64,000 nucleotides of DNA from [Pseudopropionibacterium] massiliense (GCF_900607225.1 NZ_LR027842.1:926550-990549), one strand, 5' to 3'. Positions 51,611 through 60,765 are shown, counted from the stretch's first letter. Numbers and translations: made by a program. The notes: generated by a model not told the origin, from the letters alone.

Positions 51611-52682
51611 GATCGGTGGCCAGTCCGGCGAGTGTGATGAGGGCCGAGCGTCCCTCTGCGTCCATGTCGGCTCCTTCCAGAGCGGTCAGGGCATCCGTGG
51701 TGGAACGGGCGATGAGTTCCTCGCAGGAGTTCCGCGCCCCGGTGGCCTCGATGATGTCCCGGGCGGTCGTGAGATCCTCCTCGGTGAGCCCGGGGGAGCC
51801 GAGGAGGGATTCGAGGGTGTTGCGCTGGCGGGCATCGCCGTTCTCCAGGGCCGTCAGCACCAGCACGGTGCGTTTGCCCTCCCGGATGTCGTCGCCCGCG
51901 GGTTTGCCCGTGATGTCGGGATCCCCGAAGACCCCAAGGAGGTCGTCGCGCAGCTGGAAGGCCCTTCCCAGCAGGGAACCGTAGGTGCCGAGAGCCGCGA
52001 GCAGGTCCGGCGGGGCCTCTCCCAGGGTCGCGCCGAGCTCGGCGGGGCGCCGCACCGAGTAGCGGGCGGACTTGAACTCCAGCACCTTCTCGGCGGTGTC
52101 GGCCTGGGCCCGCGGGGTGGAACGGTCGGTGGCCCCGAACGCGGCCGCGACGTCGAGGTACTGGCCGAGCAACACCTCGCTGCGCATGGTCGCGAGCACC
52201 GGGGCGGCGCGGCGAACGGCCTCCGGGGAAAGGCCGGCGCTCTCGAACATCTCCGCGCTCCAGGAGAACAGGACATCGCCCAGCAGGATCGCGGCGGCCT
52301 CCCCGAAACGGGCGGCCCGGGGGCCCGGGAGGAGAGCCTCGAAACGGCGGTGGGCCGATGGCGCGCCGCGCCGGGTGTCGGAGCCGTCCACCAGATCGTC
52401 GTGAACCAGGAGGGAGGCGTGCAGCAGGTCGAGGGAGGCGGCGGCGCGCAGCAGCGGTCCCGGATCCGTGGGCCGCCCGGCGGCCACGACGTACCCCCAG
52501 TAGCAGAAGGCGGGACGCAGCCGTTTCCCACCCGCGGCGTATACCCGCGCCGCCTCCAGCAGGGGCAATGTGTCGGTGAGGCTCGCAAGTTCGCTCTGGC
52601 CGTCGAGGAACTCGATGAGTGCCCTTCCCACCGCCGAGACGAAAGCTGGACTCGTCGGGTCGTGGGCGGGGGACGTCGGCAT
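51600..52682 (-). CDS. idsA: Polyprenyl (geranylgeranyl-type) diphosphate synthase
   Basis: Condenses isopentenyl diphosphate with allylic diphosphates to make isoprenoid chains for quinones, carriers or lipids. The 360-residue protein has the first aspartate-rich motif DDLVD (95-99), GGKRLRP, and the second motif [12 protein letters not shown]. Chain length cannot be judged securely. ATG at 52682 has TAAGCT 7 bases before it. Its position beside metF matches idsA2 in mycobacteria. Confidence 0.92.
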   Translation of the reverse strand: MPTSPAHDPTSPAFVSAVGRALIEFLDGQSELASLTDTLPLLEAARVYAAGGKRLRPAFCYWGYVVAAGRPTDPGPLLRAAASLDLLHASLLVHDDLVDGSDTRRGAPSAHRRFEALLPGPRAARFGEAAAILLGDVLFSWSAEMFESAGLSPEAVRRAAPVLATMRSEVLLGQYLDVAAAFGATDRSTPRAQADTAEKVLEFKSARYSVRRPAELGATLGEAPPDLLAALGTYGSLLGRAFQLRDDLLGVFGDPDITGKPAGDDIREGKRTVLVLTALENGDARQRNTLESLLGSPGLTEEDLTTARDIIEATGARNSCEELIARSTTDALTALEGADMDAEGRSALITLAGLATDRDR

Positions 52683-52689
52683 GCGACCC

Positions 52690-52695
52690 AGCTTA
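52690..52695 (-). promoter_or_regulatory. -10 hexamer of the prenyl synthase gene
   Basis: TAAGCT on the minus strand, 7 bases before the ATG at 52682. Confidence 0.5.
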
Positions 52696-52774
52696 GAGGT
52701 CGCCTCAACGGGCCGGCGCAATTTGATCAAATCCGGGTGGGGCGGGCCGCGACGTGGGATGCTGCTCGTGTCTC

Positions 52775-52940
52775 GTGTCGAAACCATTCTGGATCAAGCT
52801 GGTTGAGCCGGCCTGTGAGCGTCAGCGAGCCGGGCGTGTCCAAACCATGGCGGCAGTGTTCGCAGAGCTGCGGTCGGGTCTGTTGTTCGGGTGCTGGGGT
52901 TTCGGTTCAGCCGTTCGCTTCGCTCAGTGCTGGCTCAACC
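52775..52940. repeat. Dispersed intergenic repeat, copy B
   Basis: Lies in the 322-base gap between divergent idsA and metF, which holds no plausible gene. The core 52798-52850 matches copy A (5718-5770) at 48 of 53 bases. GGTTGAGCC (52801-52809) and GGCTCAACC (52932-52940) form a 9-bp inverted repeat enclosing 122 bases. A GTGTCGAAACCA unit (52775-52786) and a one-base variant (52836-52847) flank the core. Confidence 0.7.
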
Positions 52941-52991
52941 GGTTCGGGGAGAAACGGTGTCGTGGTTCGGTCCAGGGCGCCCGGGTGCTCG

Positions 52992-52997
52992 TATCCT
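52992..52997 (+). promoter_or_regulatory. -10 hexamer of metF
   Basis: TATCCT, 7 bases before the ATG at 53005; just downstream of repeat copy B. Confidence 0.5.
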
Positions 52998-53004
52998 TGT
53001 CCTC

Positions 53005-53892
53005 ATGCCTCCGACCGTTGCCGAGCTGCTCCGCGACGCCGCGTCCCCGACGCTGAGCTTTGAGTTCTTCCCACCCCGCAGCCCCGAGGAACAGCCGCGC
53101 TTCGACGCATCCGTCGCGAAGCTGAGCCGGTTCCACCCGGATTTCCTGTCGGTCACCTACGGGGCCTCCGGTTCCACCCGCGACCGCACGGTGGCCGCGA
53201 CCGCCGCCCTGGGAGCCGCCCAGCACGCCACCATCGTCGGCCACCTGACCTGCGTGTCGCAGTCCACCGACGATCTGCTGCGCACCCTCGACGCCTTCGC
53301 GGAGGCCGGGGTCCGCGACATCCTGGCCATCCGCGGGGACATGCCCGGCGGGCCGCAGCAACCCTGGGAGCGGCATCCCGACGGGCTCGGCAACGCCACG
53401 GAACTGGTGCGGCTCATCAAGGGACACGGCGATTTCTGCGTCGGCGTGGCCGCCTTCCCGAACGTCCATCAACCCGACAACGATCCCGAACTGGACGCCC
53501 GGATCGTGGTGGAGAAGGCCGCGGCGGGCGCGGACTACGCCATCACGCAACTGTTCTTCGAGTCGCACCGCTACGTGGAGCTGGTCAACCGGGTCCGCGA
53601 CCGCGGCAGCGAGATCCCCATCATCCCGGGCATCGCGCCGCTCACGGTGATCACCCAGATCGAAAGGTTCGCCTCGCTCGCGGACTGTCCCCTGCCCGAC
53701 GACTTCGTCGCCGCACTCCGGGGCGCCAGGAACCCCGCCGAGGTGCGCAGCATCGGGTTGTCGCGTGCCATCAACCTGTGCCGGGAGCTCCTGGCCGCAG
53801 GGGCCCCCGGGCTCCAGTTCTTCACCCAGAACCGCTGGAAGGCCACCTCGGAGGTTCTCGACGCCATCGGCTGGGGGGACCGGGTCAGCTGA
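53005..53892 (+). CDS. metF: 5,10-methylenetetrahydrofolate reductase
   Basis: Flavoprotein making 5-methyl-tetrahydrofolate for methionine synthesis. The 295-residue barrel has LSFEFFPPRSPEEQ (catalytic Glu), FLSVTYGASGSTRDRT, ILAIRGDMP (FAD-binding Asp) and AITQLFFE. The ATG at 53005 matches the family N-terminus; the longer open frame upstream runs through the repeat and is not coding. It connects to folD, which supplies methylene-tetrahydrofolate. Confidence 0.95.
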   Translation: MPPTVAELLRDAASPTLSFEFFPPRSPEEQPRFDASVAKLSRFHPDFLSVTYGASGSTRDRTVAATAALGAAQHATIVGHLTCVSQSTDDLLRTLDAFAEAGVRDILAIRGDMPGGPQQPWERHPDGLGNATELVRLIKGHGDFCVGVAAFPNVHQPDNDPELDARIVVEKAAAGADYAITQLFFESHRYVELVNRVRDRGSEIPIIPGIAPLTVITQIERFASLADCPLPDDFVAALRGARNPAEVRSIGLSRAINLCRELLAAGAPGLQFFTQNRWKATSEVLDAIGWGDRVS

Positions 53893-56068
53893 GGGCCGCC
53901 CGCCAGGCCGAGGTTCCGACGTCAAGGATCGTCATGCGCTGGGTGGCGCGGGTCAGGGCCACGTAGAGCACCCGTTCCGCACCGGGGGCCTCGGCGACGA
54001 TCTCGTCGGGGCAGACCACCAGCACGCCGTCGTATTCCAGGCCCTTGGCCTGCAACGCCGTGACCACGATGAGACGTTCCTCCAGGGCCGCCAGCCGCGG
54101 ATCCGACATCGCCAGCCGCGTCGTGGCGACCAGCCGCGAGGGCGGCACGATGATGCCCACCGTTCCGCTGACGTGCCCGGCCAGACCGAGGGTCAACGCG
54201 ATGATCGTCTCCGCCAGGCCGGCCTCATCGGTTTCGGTGAGTTTCGGGACCAGACCGGTGTTGCGCACCGCGCGCGGCAGACTGGCATCGGGGAATACCT
54301 TGGTGATGACCTTCGCCGCCAGGTCGAAGACCTCGGAGGGGGAGCGGTAGTTCGTGGACAGCGTGAAACGGCGCAGCGGGGCACGGCCCACGAGGTCGTT
54401 GACGGCCCGCTCGGCCTCGGCGGTATCCGGGTAGGAGCTCTGCGCCGGATCGCCGACGAGCGTCCACGACGCCTGCGGACCCCGGCGCCGCAGCATCCGC
54501 CACTGCATGGGTGTGATGTCCTGGGCCTCGTCCACGAGGATGTGGGCATAGGTGGTCTGCGGGTCGTCGTCGGGATCGACGACGTGTTCGCGGCGCATCA
54601 GGTCGGAGGTGGTCACCAGTTCCGAGATGCCGCCGAAATCGATGAAGACCGGGTCCTCATCGTGCAACCCGGCGGGTACGGGCCCCAGCATCTCCAGCAG
54701 CTCGTCCAGCAGGGCCATGTCGGCCACCGACCAGCCGGTGATCTCGAGCTCGCCGGTCTGCAGCCACTGGTAGGACTCCGCCAGGTCGTCGCGTTCCCGG
54801 GCCGTGAGGTCCGGCGCCAACTCGTCGAGCAGCTCCCGGTCCGCCAGGCGGGCCAGCACGGTGGGGGCGTCGAGCATCGGCCACCAGGAATCCATGAACT
54901 CCCTGAACCGTTGGTGGTCGCGGATCCGCTCGTCGACCTCCTCGGGGTCGAGACCCACGTCGACCGTCAGTTTCCCGGCGAGTGCCCGGGCCACCGACGT
55001 CGTGGCCGCGGCGCGGCCGCGGTTCATCTTGTAGTTGGACAGCACCGACTCTCGGATCCCGGCCAGCTCCAGCGCGTCCAGTTTCAGGACCTCGCCCTTG
55101 ACGCTGACCCGCAGCTCCTCGGCAGCGGGAATCGGGGGGCGGCGAACCAGTCTGCGAAGCACCTTCAACATCCGCAGCGACCCTTTGAGGGTGGCCGCAG
55201 GGGCGGCGTCGACCCGCTCCGAGACCATGCCCAGCACGTCACCGGCCACGGCCCCGACCGCGCGGAGCGTCACGGATTCCTCGCCGAGGCTCGGCAGCAC
55301 CCGCTCGATGTAGTTCATGAACACCGAGCTGGGGCCCACGACGAGCACCCCACCCTTCTCGAGGCGGGCCCGGTTGGTGTACAGCAGGTAGGCGGCGCGG
55401 TGCAGGGCCACGACGGTCTTGCCGGTGCCGGGACCACCGCCGATGATCGTCACCCCCTGGTAGGGGGCGCGGATCGCCTCGTCCTGTTCCGCCTGGATGG
55501 TGGCCACGATGTCGCGCATGGTGCGGCCGCGGGCCCGGGTCAGTGCCGCCATCAACGCGCCCTCCCCGAGAATCGGCAGGTCGGTTTCGGCGCTGGTGTC
55601 CAGCAGGTCGTCCTCCAGGCCGATGACGTTGTCGTCGCGGCAACGCAGCACGCGGCGCCGGATCACGTTCATGGGGGTGGCCTGGGTGGCGCGGTAGAAC
55701 GGTTCGGCCGCGGGGGCCCGCCAGTCGATCACCAGGGGCTCGTACTCGGCGTCGCGGACACCGAGCCGGCCGATGTAACGGGTCTCGGGGAAGTTCAGGT
55801 CGAGCCGGCCGAAGACCAGCCCCTCGTGTTCCGCGTCGAGGATCGCGAGGCGTTTCGCCGCCTGGTAGGCGAAGGCGTCGCGTTCGAACAGGGCGGTTCC
55901 CGACTCCTCCCGCAGGTAGTCGTCCCGGTCGGTCTGGTAGATCTCTGCGCCGCTGCGGGCGAGTGTCCGGGCGCTGGCCGTGGAGGCCGCCAAGTTTTCG
56001 TAGACCCGGTCAACATGTGCCTGCTCCAGCGCGATTTCGCGCTGGAGATCGCCTCTGGAAGTGCTCAA
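53885..56068 (-). CDS. HelD-like superfamily 1 motor (RNA polymerase recycling)
   Basis: A 727-residue UvrD/Rep-type ATPase of the HelD family, which pulls stalled RNA polymerase off DNA; some actinobacterial members (HelR) also give rifamycin tolerance. The N-terminal coiled coil (about 5-60) would enter the polymerase channel. Walker A is GGGPGTGKT (210-218), Walker B ILVDEAQD, and late motifs are TLSTNYRSP and VLYVALTRATQ. The start must be the TTG at 56068, since a stop lies four codons earlier and no other start exists. It overlaps metF by 8 bases. Confidence 0.88.
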   Translation of the reverse strand: MSTSRGDLQREIALEQAHVDRVYENLAASTASARTLARSGAEIYQTDRDDYLREESGTALFERDAFAYQAAKRLAILDAEHEGLVFGRLDLNFPETRYIGRLGVRDAEYEPLVIDWRAPAAEPFYRATQATPMNVIRRRVLRCRDDNVIGLEDDLLDTSAETDLPILGEGALMAALTRARGRTMRDIVATIQAEQDEAIRAPYQGVTIIGGGPGTGKTVVALHRAAYLLYTNRARLEKGGVLVVGPSSVFMNYIERVLPSLGEESVTLRAVGAVAGDVLGMVSERVDAAPAATLKGSLRMLKVLRRLVRRPPIPAAEELRVSVKGEVLKLDALELAGIRESVLSNYKMNRGRAAATTSVARALAGKLTVDVGLDPEEVDERIRDHQRFREFMDSWWPMLDAPTVLARLADRELLDELAPDLTARERDDLAESYQWLQTGELEITGWSVADMALLDELLEMLGPVPAGLHDEDPVFIDFGGISELVTTSDLMRREHVVDPDDDPQTTYAHILVDEAQDITPMQWRMLRRRGPQASWTLVGDPAQSSYPDTAEAERAVNDLVGRAPLRRFTLSTNYRSPSEVFDLAAKVITKVFPDASLPRAVRNTGLVPKLTETDEAGLAETIIALTLGLAGHVSGTVGIIVPPSRLVATTRLAMSDPRLAALEERLIVVTALQAKGLEYDGVLVVCPDEIVAEAPGAERVLYVALTRATQRMTILDVGTSAWRAALS

Positions 56069-56202
56069 GGGCGGTAATCCTCACTCCTGGGATGGACGCC
56101 CCACTCTACTCCGTTCGGAGCCCCCCGAACGCCACTTGGGATCAACGGTGAATGCACCGTACTCTCTTGTTCCGACACAACCGGAGGACGTGAGGGGGAC
56201 CG

Positions 56203-56991
56203 ATGAACGGGCAACAGCAGGCGGAACCGGGCAGAGGCGATCCCGCTCGCCCGTGGAAGATCGCGACGGGGCTCCTGGCCGTCGCGATCGTGATCTGCCT
56301 GGGGGTGTTGAGCCAGGCCACGCAGAACGGGAGACCACAGGGCGAGACATCCGTGGCCTCCCCGGGTTCGACGACGGTGACGCCCGAGGCCACCCTGCGG
56401 ACCGCGGACCCGTCACAGGAGGCCGAGCGGGAAGCCGCAATCGCGAAACTGGCCAGGCGCCAGGAGAACGATCCGATGGCCAAGGGGCGGGTCGACGCCC
56501 CCGTGGTGATGATCGAGTACGCCGACTACCGGTGCCCGTTCTGTTCCGTGTTCGCCGAGGAAACGCTCCCGGAACTGCAGCCGCTGATCGACGACGGAAC
56601 CCTGCGGATCGAGTTCCGTGACCTCGCGGTCTTCGGCGACGACTCCGTCGCAGCCGCCGCGGCCGCCCGGGCCGTGGGGAAGCAGGGCATGTTCTGGGAG
56701 TTCCAGGACGCCCTCTACAGAAGGCTTCCCAACCAGGGGCATCCCGAGGTCAAGGACGACCTCGTCATGGAGACCGCCACACAGGTCGGGGTTCCGGACA
56801 TGGTGGCCTTCGAGGCCGACTACCGTTCCGAGGAGACCCGGGCCGCGGTCAGGAACGAGACCGCGGAGGGGCGTCGGGTGGGTGTCAACGGGACGCCCTT
56901 CTTCTTCGTCGGAACCCGTCCGGTCTCCGGCGCCCAACCCCTGGAAACCTTCCAGCAGATCATCGCGCAGGAGAAGGAGCGGCTCGGCTGA
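56203..56991 (+). CDS. Membrane-anchored DsbA-family thioredoxin-fold protein
   Basis: A 262-residue envelope oxidoreductase: cytosolic N-terminus, one membrane helix (about 19-39), a Ser/Thr-rich spacer and a DsbA/DSBA-like domain with the CPFC active site (Cys111, Cys114) and cis-Pro loop VNGTPFFFVG. It probably forms or isomerises disulphides in exported proteins. GAGGGGG precedes the ATG. No DsbB/VKOR partner is nearby. It is divergent from the HelD-like gene. Confidence 0.9.
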   Translation: MNGQQQAEPGRGDPARPWKIATGLLAVAIVICLGVLSQATQNGRPQGETSVASPGSTTVTPEATLRTADPSQEAEREAAIAKLARRQENDPMAKGRVDAPVVMIEYADYRCPFCSVFAEETLPELQPLIDDGTLRIEFRDLAVFGDDSVAAAAAARAVGKQGMFWEFQDALYRRLPNQGHPEVKDDLVMETATQVGVPDMVAFEADYRSEETRAAVRNETAEGRRVGVNGTPFFFVGTRPVSGAQPLETFQQIIAQEKERLG

Positions 56992-57150
56992 TGGTGAGCG
57001 GTTTCGCAGGCTCGTTCCTCGGGGGCTCGCGGCTCCTTCCTGCGTCACCGCCGGCATCGGTGGCCTGACACCCAGCGGTGGTTTCCCGAACTGGAGAGCC
57101 TGCTGCGCGCGGAGCGCGGGCATCCCCGACCCGATGGCCGGCGGGATCGT

Positions 57151-57732
57151 TCACCGTTCGCGGGTGGCCGGGTGCCAGGCGCGCTGGGTGGCCCGGGCGA
57201 CGGCGTCGAAGTCGTCATCGGAGCCCGCGATCACGCCTGCGACCTCGAGAGCGGTGTAGCCGTGCACGGTTGACCACAGTGACAACACGACCTGTTCCAG
57301 AGGACCTGAGAGCGCGCCCTTGTCCATTGCCCTCCTGACGCGATCCTCGACGGGAACCGCGCGGCCCGCCGCCCCAGCGACCGCCTTCTGGCTCGGGGTG
57401 ATCCGTTCCACCAGGACGAGGAACTGGTTTCTGTTCTCAAGGGCCCAGCGTCTGTAGGCGCGGGCCAGCTCCAGGAGGTCCTCGATCGGGTCCTCGCGCA
57501 TCGGGGCGTCGGCCTGGGTCCGGTTGAACTCCTCCAGGACCCGCAGGTAGACCGCATCCAGCAGCGCCGCACGACTGCCGAAGAGCTGGTAGACCGCGCT
57601 GGTCGAGGTGCCGGCATCCGCGGCAAGGGTGCGCAGGGAGAGACCCTCGGTGCCGGTACGGGCGATCGTGTCGGTCGCGATGCCGAGCAGCTGCTCGCGC
57701 AGATGGTCGTCGTGGGGCCGCGGTCTTGGCAT
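57151..57732 (-). CDS. TetR-family repressor of the adjacent MFS gene
   Basis: A 193-residue TetR protein. The helix-turn-helix is at about 13-55 (TEGLSLRTLAADAG, SAVYQLFGSRAALLDAV), and the C-terminal domain (RWALENRNQFLVLVERITPS, LWSTVHGYTALEVAG) fits the WHG-type ligand domain. It is divergent from an MFS exporter with two tandem palindromes between them, the usual arrangement for self- and pump-repression. TACCCT ends 6 bases before its ATG. The 159 bases after the gene hold nothing I recognise. Confidence 0.9.
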   Translation of the reverse strand: MPRPRPHDDHLREQLLGIATDTIARTGTEGLSLRTLAADAGTSTSAVYQLFGSRAALLDAVYLRVLEEFNRTQADAPMREDPIEDLLELARAYRRWALENRNQFLVLVERITPSQKAVAGAAGRAVPVEDRVRRAMDKGALSGPLEQVVLSLWSTVHGYTALEVAGVIAGSDDDFDAVARATQRAWHPATRER

Positions 57733-57738
57733 GTGAAA

Positions 57739-57744
57739 AGGGTA
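57739..57744 (-). promoter_or_regulatory. -10 hexamer of the tetR gene
   Basis: TACCCT on the minus strand, 6 bases before the ATG at 57732. Confidence 0.5.
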
Positions 57745-57759
57745 ACGACGAATATGCTA

Positions 57760-57783
57760 TAACAGCGTTATATAACATCGTTA
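57760..57783. promoter_or_regulatory. Tandem palindromic operator between tetR and MFS gene
   Basis: Two copies of TAACNNNGTTA (57760-57770 and 57773-57783), 13 bases apart start to start, within a direct repeat of 13 bases with one mismatch. They cover the likely -10 region of the MFS gene (TAACAT, 57773-57778) and the -35 region of tetR. Confidence 0.7.
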
Positions 57784-57805
57784 CACAATGTTGGAGGTAG
57801 ACAGG

Positions 57806-59341
57806 GTGACCGAGGAACAGAACCAGAACCCGCCAGGCGGGGCCCCGGAAGAAGCTGTTGTCGCGTCGCCCAGACGCTGGTGGATCCTGGTCGCCCTGTC
57901 GTTGGCGACGATAATCATCCAGTTCGACCAGTCCGGAATGACGCTGGCACTGCCGCACATCCAGGCGGAGCTCGGGGCCACCACCCAGCAGCTGCAGTGG
58001 GTGATGGACGCCTACTCGCTGGCCCTGGCCTCGGTGGTGCTCACCGCGGGGGCGGTCTCGGACCGTTACGGGCGCCGTAAGGTGTTCCTGCTCGGGATCG
58101 CGGTGCTCGCGGCGGGTTCCCTGATCGGGGCGCTCGCTCCTGACGCGAATGTCGTCATCGCTGGCCGGGCCCTCATGGGTGTCGGCGGTGCGATGTTCAT
58201 GCCCGGCACCCTCTCGATCATCACCCATGTCTTCGACCGCGTCACCCGCCCGACCGCGATCGGTATCTGGGGTGCCGTGACATCCCTCGGGGTGATCGTC
58301 GGGCCGCTGATCTCCGGTGCCGTGCTGCAGATCTGGCACTGGCGCGGCATCTTCGTCCTGAACGTGGTGATGGCTGCTATCGCCTTCACGGGAGCGGCGG
58401 CGCTGGTTCCGGAATCGCGCGACCCGCACCCGCGTCGCCTGGACATCCTCGGGGCCGTTCTCGCCGGTGCCGGGTTACTCGGCGTCATCTACGCCGTCAT
58501 CCACTCCTCCTCCGACGGCGTCACCAGTCCCGTGGTGCTGGCCGCGGCGGGCGTCGGGGCCGCGGCGCTGGTGCTGTTCTGGCTGCATTCGACCAGGGGA
58601 GAGGTGAGCATGTTCGACCTCGGGGTGGCGAGGAACCCGGCGTTTCTGGGGGCGGCCCTTGCCGCGGCGGTAACCATGTTCACGATGGCAGGCCTGCTGT
58701 TCATGATCACCCAGCAGTTCCAGCTCGTCGATGGCTTCGGGGTGCTTCTGGCCGGGGTCGCGGTGTTGCCAATGGCAGGTGGTGCCTTGGTCGCATCCCT
58801 GCTGGTCCCGCTGCTCGTGAAACGTCTCGAGGTGCGTACCGTCGTCCTGCTCGGCCTGGCGCTGATGGGTGCGGCCGCCGCCGCGTACGGCCTGGCGCAG
58901 CCCATCCGCGGCTACCTGCCGTCCCTGATCGTCCTGATCCTGCTCGGTATGGGCAACGGGGGCGTGATGGTCGTGTCCAACGACCTGCTCATGTCGTCGG
59001 GTCCCAAGAGCAGATCCGGGTTGATCTCCTCCATGAACGACACGGTCCAGGAGGTTGGAACCGCCCTCGGGATCGCTGTGCTGGGGGCCGTGTTGGCGAG
59101 CCAGTATGCCGAATCCCTTCGTCGTTCGATGCCCGGGGTGGCTGATGGCTCATTCACCGCAACCCTTTCCGACGCAGGGACGGATTCCTCGGTGCGGGAG
59201 GCGGCGTTGGCGGCTTTCGGGGACGCGTCCCGGATGGCGGGGCTGACGGCGGCCGGGGTCGTGGTGCTGGCCGTCATGGTGATCGCCTTCACTCTCAGAA
59301 AAGTGGTGGCTGCGAAGTCCGGAGAGGACGAGGAGGACTGA
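57806..59341 (+). CDS. MFS exporter, DHA2 (14-helix) type
   Basis: A 511-residue proton-driven exporter with 14 predicted helices and the family motifs DRYGRRKVFL (loop 2-3) and GAVTSLGVIVGPLISGAV (motif C, antiporters). Substrates of such pumps are drugs, dyes or metabolites; the acidic tail (GEDEED) is cytosolic. GTG at 57806 is preferred to the ATG at 57788 because GGAGG lies between them, 8 bases from the GTG. Regulated by the divergent TetR protein. Confidence 0.9.
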   Translation: MTEEQNQNPPGGAPEEAVVASPRRWWILVALSLATIIIQFDQSGMTLALPHIQAELGATTQQLQWVMDAYSLALASVVLTAGAVSDRYGRRKVFLLGIAVLAAGSLIGALAPDANVVIAGRALMGVGGAMFMPGTLSIITHVFDRVTRPTAIGIWGAVTSLGVIVGPLISGAVLQIWHWRGIFVLNVVMAAIAFTGAAALVPESRDPHPRRLDILGAVLAGAGLLGVIYAVIHSSSDGVTSPVVLAAAGVGAAALVLFWLHSTRGEVSMFDLGVARNPAFLGAALAAAVTMFTMAGLLFMITQQFQLVDGFGVLLAGVAVLPMAGGALVASLLVPLLVKRLEVRTVVLLGLALMGAAAAAYGLAQPIRGYLPSLIVLILLGMGNGGVMVVSNDLLMSSGPKSRSGLISSMNDTVQEVGTALGIAVLGAVLASQYAESLRRSMPGVADGSFTATLSDAGTDSSVREAALAAFGDASRMAGLTAAGVVVLAVMVIAFTLRKVVAAKSGEDEED

Positions 59342-59354
59342 GTCCTTGAGCGAC

Positions 59355-59360
59355 TAACCT
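59355..59360 (+). promoter_or_regulatory. -10 hexamer of the gene at 59368
   Basis: TAACCT, 7 bases before the ATG at 59368. Confidence 0.45.
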
Positions 59361-59367
59361 GCTCCTC

Positions 59368-59574
59368 ATGGCTCTGATTCACAACGATTGCCGAGGCTTG
59401 TGCGATTGGCATGCCGCCGGGGAGCTCCACGACGGGTTGCCGTTGTTCCGGTGCAACGGGTGTCGTTCGGAATGGACCCCGGCCGAACGCTGGACCCCGA
59501 TCAACGCCGACGGCGAGATGTCGGAGGGGGTACTGGCCGCGAGGGCCATGCCCAAGGTTCGCAGGGACCGGTGA
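59368..59574 (+). CDS. Small four-cysteine (possible zinc-ribbon) protein
   Basis: A 68-residue protein with Cys8, Cys12 and the pair Cys29/Cys32 in FRCNGCRSEW, a plausible zinc knuckle. It has several His (5, 15, 21) and an Asp/Glu-rich middle but no other motif. Function unknown. Third positions are GC-rich as expected for a real gene here, and the -10 spacing supports the start. Confidence 0.65.
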   Translation: MALIHNDCRGLCDWHAAGELHDGLPLFRCNGCRSEWTPAERWTPINADGEMSEGVLAARAMPKVRRDR

Positions 59575-59577
59575 ACG

Positions 59578-59607
59578 AAAAAGCCCGCTCGACTCTGCGA
59601 ACGGGCT
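59578..59607 (-). terminator. Terminator after tRNA-Leu
   Basis: Minus-strand hairpin with a 6-bp stem (59602-59607 with 59582-59587) followed by a T-run, 11 bases past the tRNA 3' end. Confidence 0.6.
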
Positions 59608-59618
59608 CAATCAAAAAG

Positions 59619-59704
59619 TGTCCGAGAGAGGACTTGAACCTCCACGCCCTGAAACGGGCACTAGCACCTCAAGCTAGCGCGTCTACCTATTCCGCCACCC
59701 GGAC
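59619..59704 (-). tRNA. tRNA-Leu (anticodon GAG)
   Basis: Folds as a class II tRNA of 86 bases. The acceptor stem begins GTCCGGG, the anticodon stem CTAGC/GCTAG encloses a loop with GAG, there is a long variable arm (CCCG/CGGG), and the T loop is GGTTCAAGTCC. The discriminator is A and CCA is not encoded. GAG reads CTC and CTT leucine codons. Confidence 0.93.
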
Positions 59705-59784
59705 CCGGGTCACCCCCACATCAGTGGGCGCGACGAGAAACGATAGCAGGCGGCCGGAGGGGATCGCAACCGAGATCGCCGGGT

Positions 59785-60753
59785 TCAGTCGGTGATCCGG
59801 AACTGGTTCGGGCCGCCGGAGATGTCGTCGAGGGCGGCGACGATGGGTGGTACCAGCTGCTTGGTCTCGGCCTCGAGGAGTTCAGCCAGGTGATCCGGGG
59901 TTCTGGGGCCGACCAGGGCGCTCGCCACCTGTGGGGCGTCACGAACCCACATCAACGCCACCTGCGCCGGCGTGAGCGCCAGTCCGTCGGCGGCCTTGGC
60001 GACGGCGTCGATCACGGCCCGGCTCCGGGGCTGGAGGTACGGCTCCAGGAACCAGCCGAAATGCTCGGAGGCGGCCCGTGAATCCTTAGGGATGCCCCGG
60101 CGGTAGCGGCCCGTCAATGCGCCCCGGCCCATCGCCGACCACGCCAGCAGACCGAGGGTGTGGTACTGCGCCGCGCCGATCACCTCCACCTCGGCGCGAC
60201 GTGCCAGCAGTGAGTACTCCACCTGCACCGAGGCCAGCTTCGTACGTCCCGCCATCGCCTCCTGCCAGGTGGCGGCCGTGGCGGTCTGCCATCCGACGAA
60301 GTTGCTCACCCCGACGTAGCGGGCCAGTCCGCGCGAGACTGCGGAGTCGAGAGCCGACAGGGTCTCCTCGACGGGGGCCTCCCCCCAGGCGTGCACCTGC
60401 CACAGGTCGACGTGGTCCGTGCGGAGCCTGCGCAGCGATCCCTCGAGGTCGCTCAGCAGCGCCGCGCGGGAGGTGTCGATGATTCTTTTCCCGTTTCGGA
60501 TGATGAAACCGGCCTTGGTGGCGATGACCAGGGAGTCGCGCGGGATCCCCGTGGCCAACAGCTTTCCGATCATCTGCTCGGCGACTCCGCCGCCGTAGGC
60601 GGGGGCCGTGTCGATCAGGTTCCCACCACCCTCGACGAAGTCGTGGACAAGTTCGCGAACCACCGGCCACTCGACGTCCCTACCCCAGGCCATCGTTCCC
60701 AGGCCGATCCTGGAGACGTGCAGCCCAGATCCGCCGAGTGCCCGATATTCCAT
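59785..60753 (-). CDS. Aldo/keto reductase
   Basis: A 322-residue NADPH-dependent oxidoreductase barrel with the full tetrad: Asp48, Tyr53 (DTAPAYGGG), Lys80 (IATKAG) and His121 (WQVHAWG). VGVSNFVGWQ and the C-terminal SALVGPRTPDHL bind the cofactor. It resembles the YghZ/potassium-channel beta subgroup; the substrate is unknown. The ATG has TAGACT 6 bases before it. Divergent from the DUF3090 gene. Confidence 0.92.
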   Translation of the reverse strand: MEYRALGGSGLHVSRIGLGTMAWGRDVEWPVVRELVHDFVEGGGNLIDTAPAYGGGVAEQMIGKLLATGIPRDSLVIATKAGFIIRNGKRIIDTSRAALLSDLEGSLRRLRTDHVDLWQVHAWGEAPVEETLSALDSAVSRGLARYVGVSNFVGWQTATAATWQEAMAGRTKLASVQVEYSLLARRAEVEVIGAAQYHTLGLLAWSAMGRGALTGRYRRGIPKDSRAASEHFGWFLEPYLQPRSRAVIDAVAKAADGLALTPAQVALMWVRDAPQVASALVGPRTPDHLAELLEAETKQLVPPIVAALDDISGGPNQFRITD

Positions 60754-60759
60754 TCGGGC

Positions 60760-60765
60760 AGTCTA
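60760..60765 (-). promoter_or_regulatory. -10 hexamer of the aldo/keto reductase gene
   Basis: TAGACT on the minus strand, 6 bases before the ATG at 60753. Confidence 0.5.

Noticed and set aside
49286..51637. 783-codon plus-strand open frame over the P-type ATPase
   Set aside because: The minus-strand frame has every P-type ATPase motif. The plus-strand translation is His/Gly/Arg-rich and has no domain.
53765..56077. 770-codon plus-strand open frame opposite the HelD-like gene
   Set aside because: Antisense shadow of a protein with complete helicase motifs.
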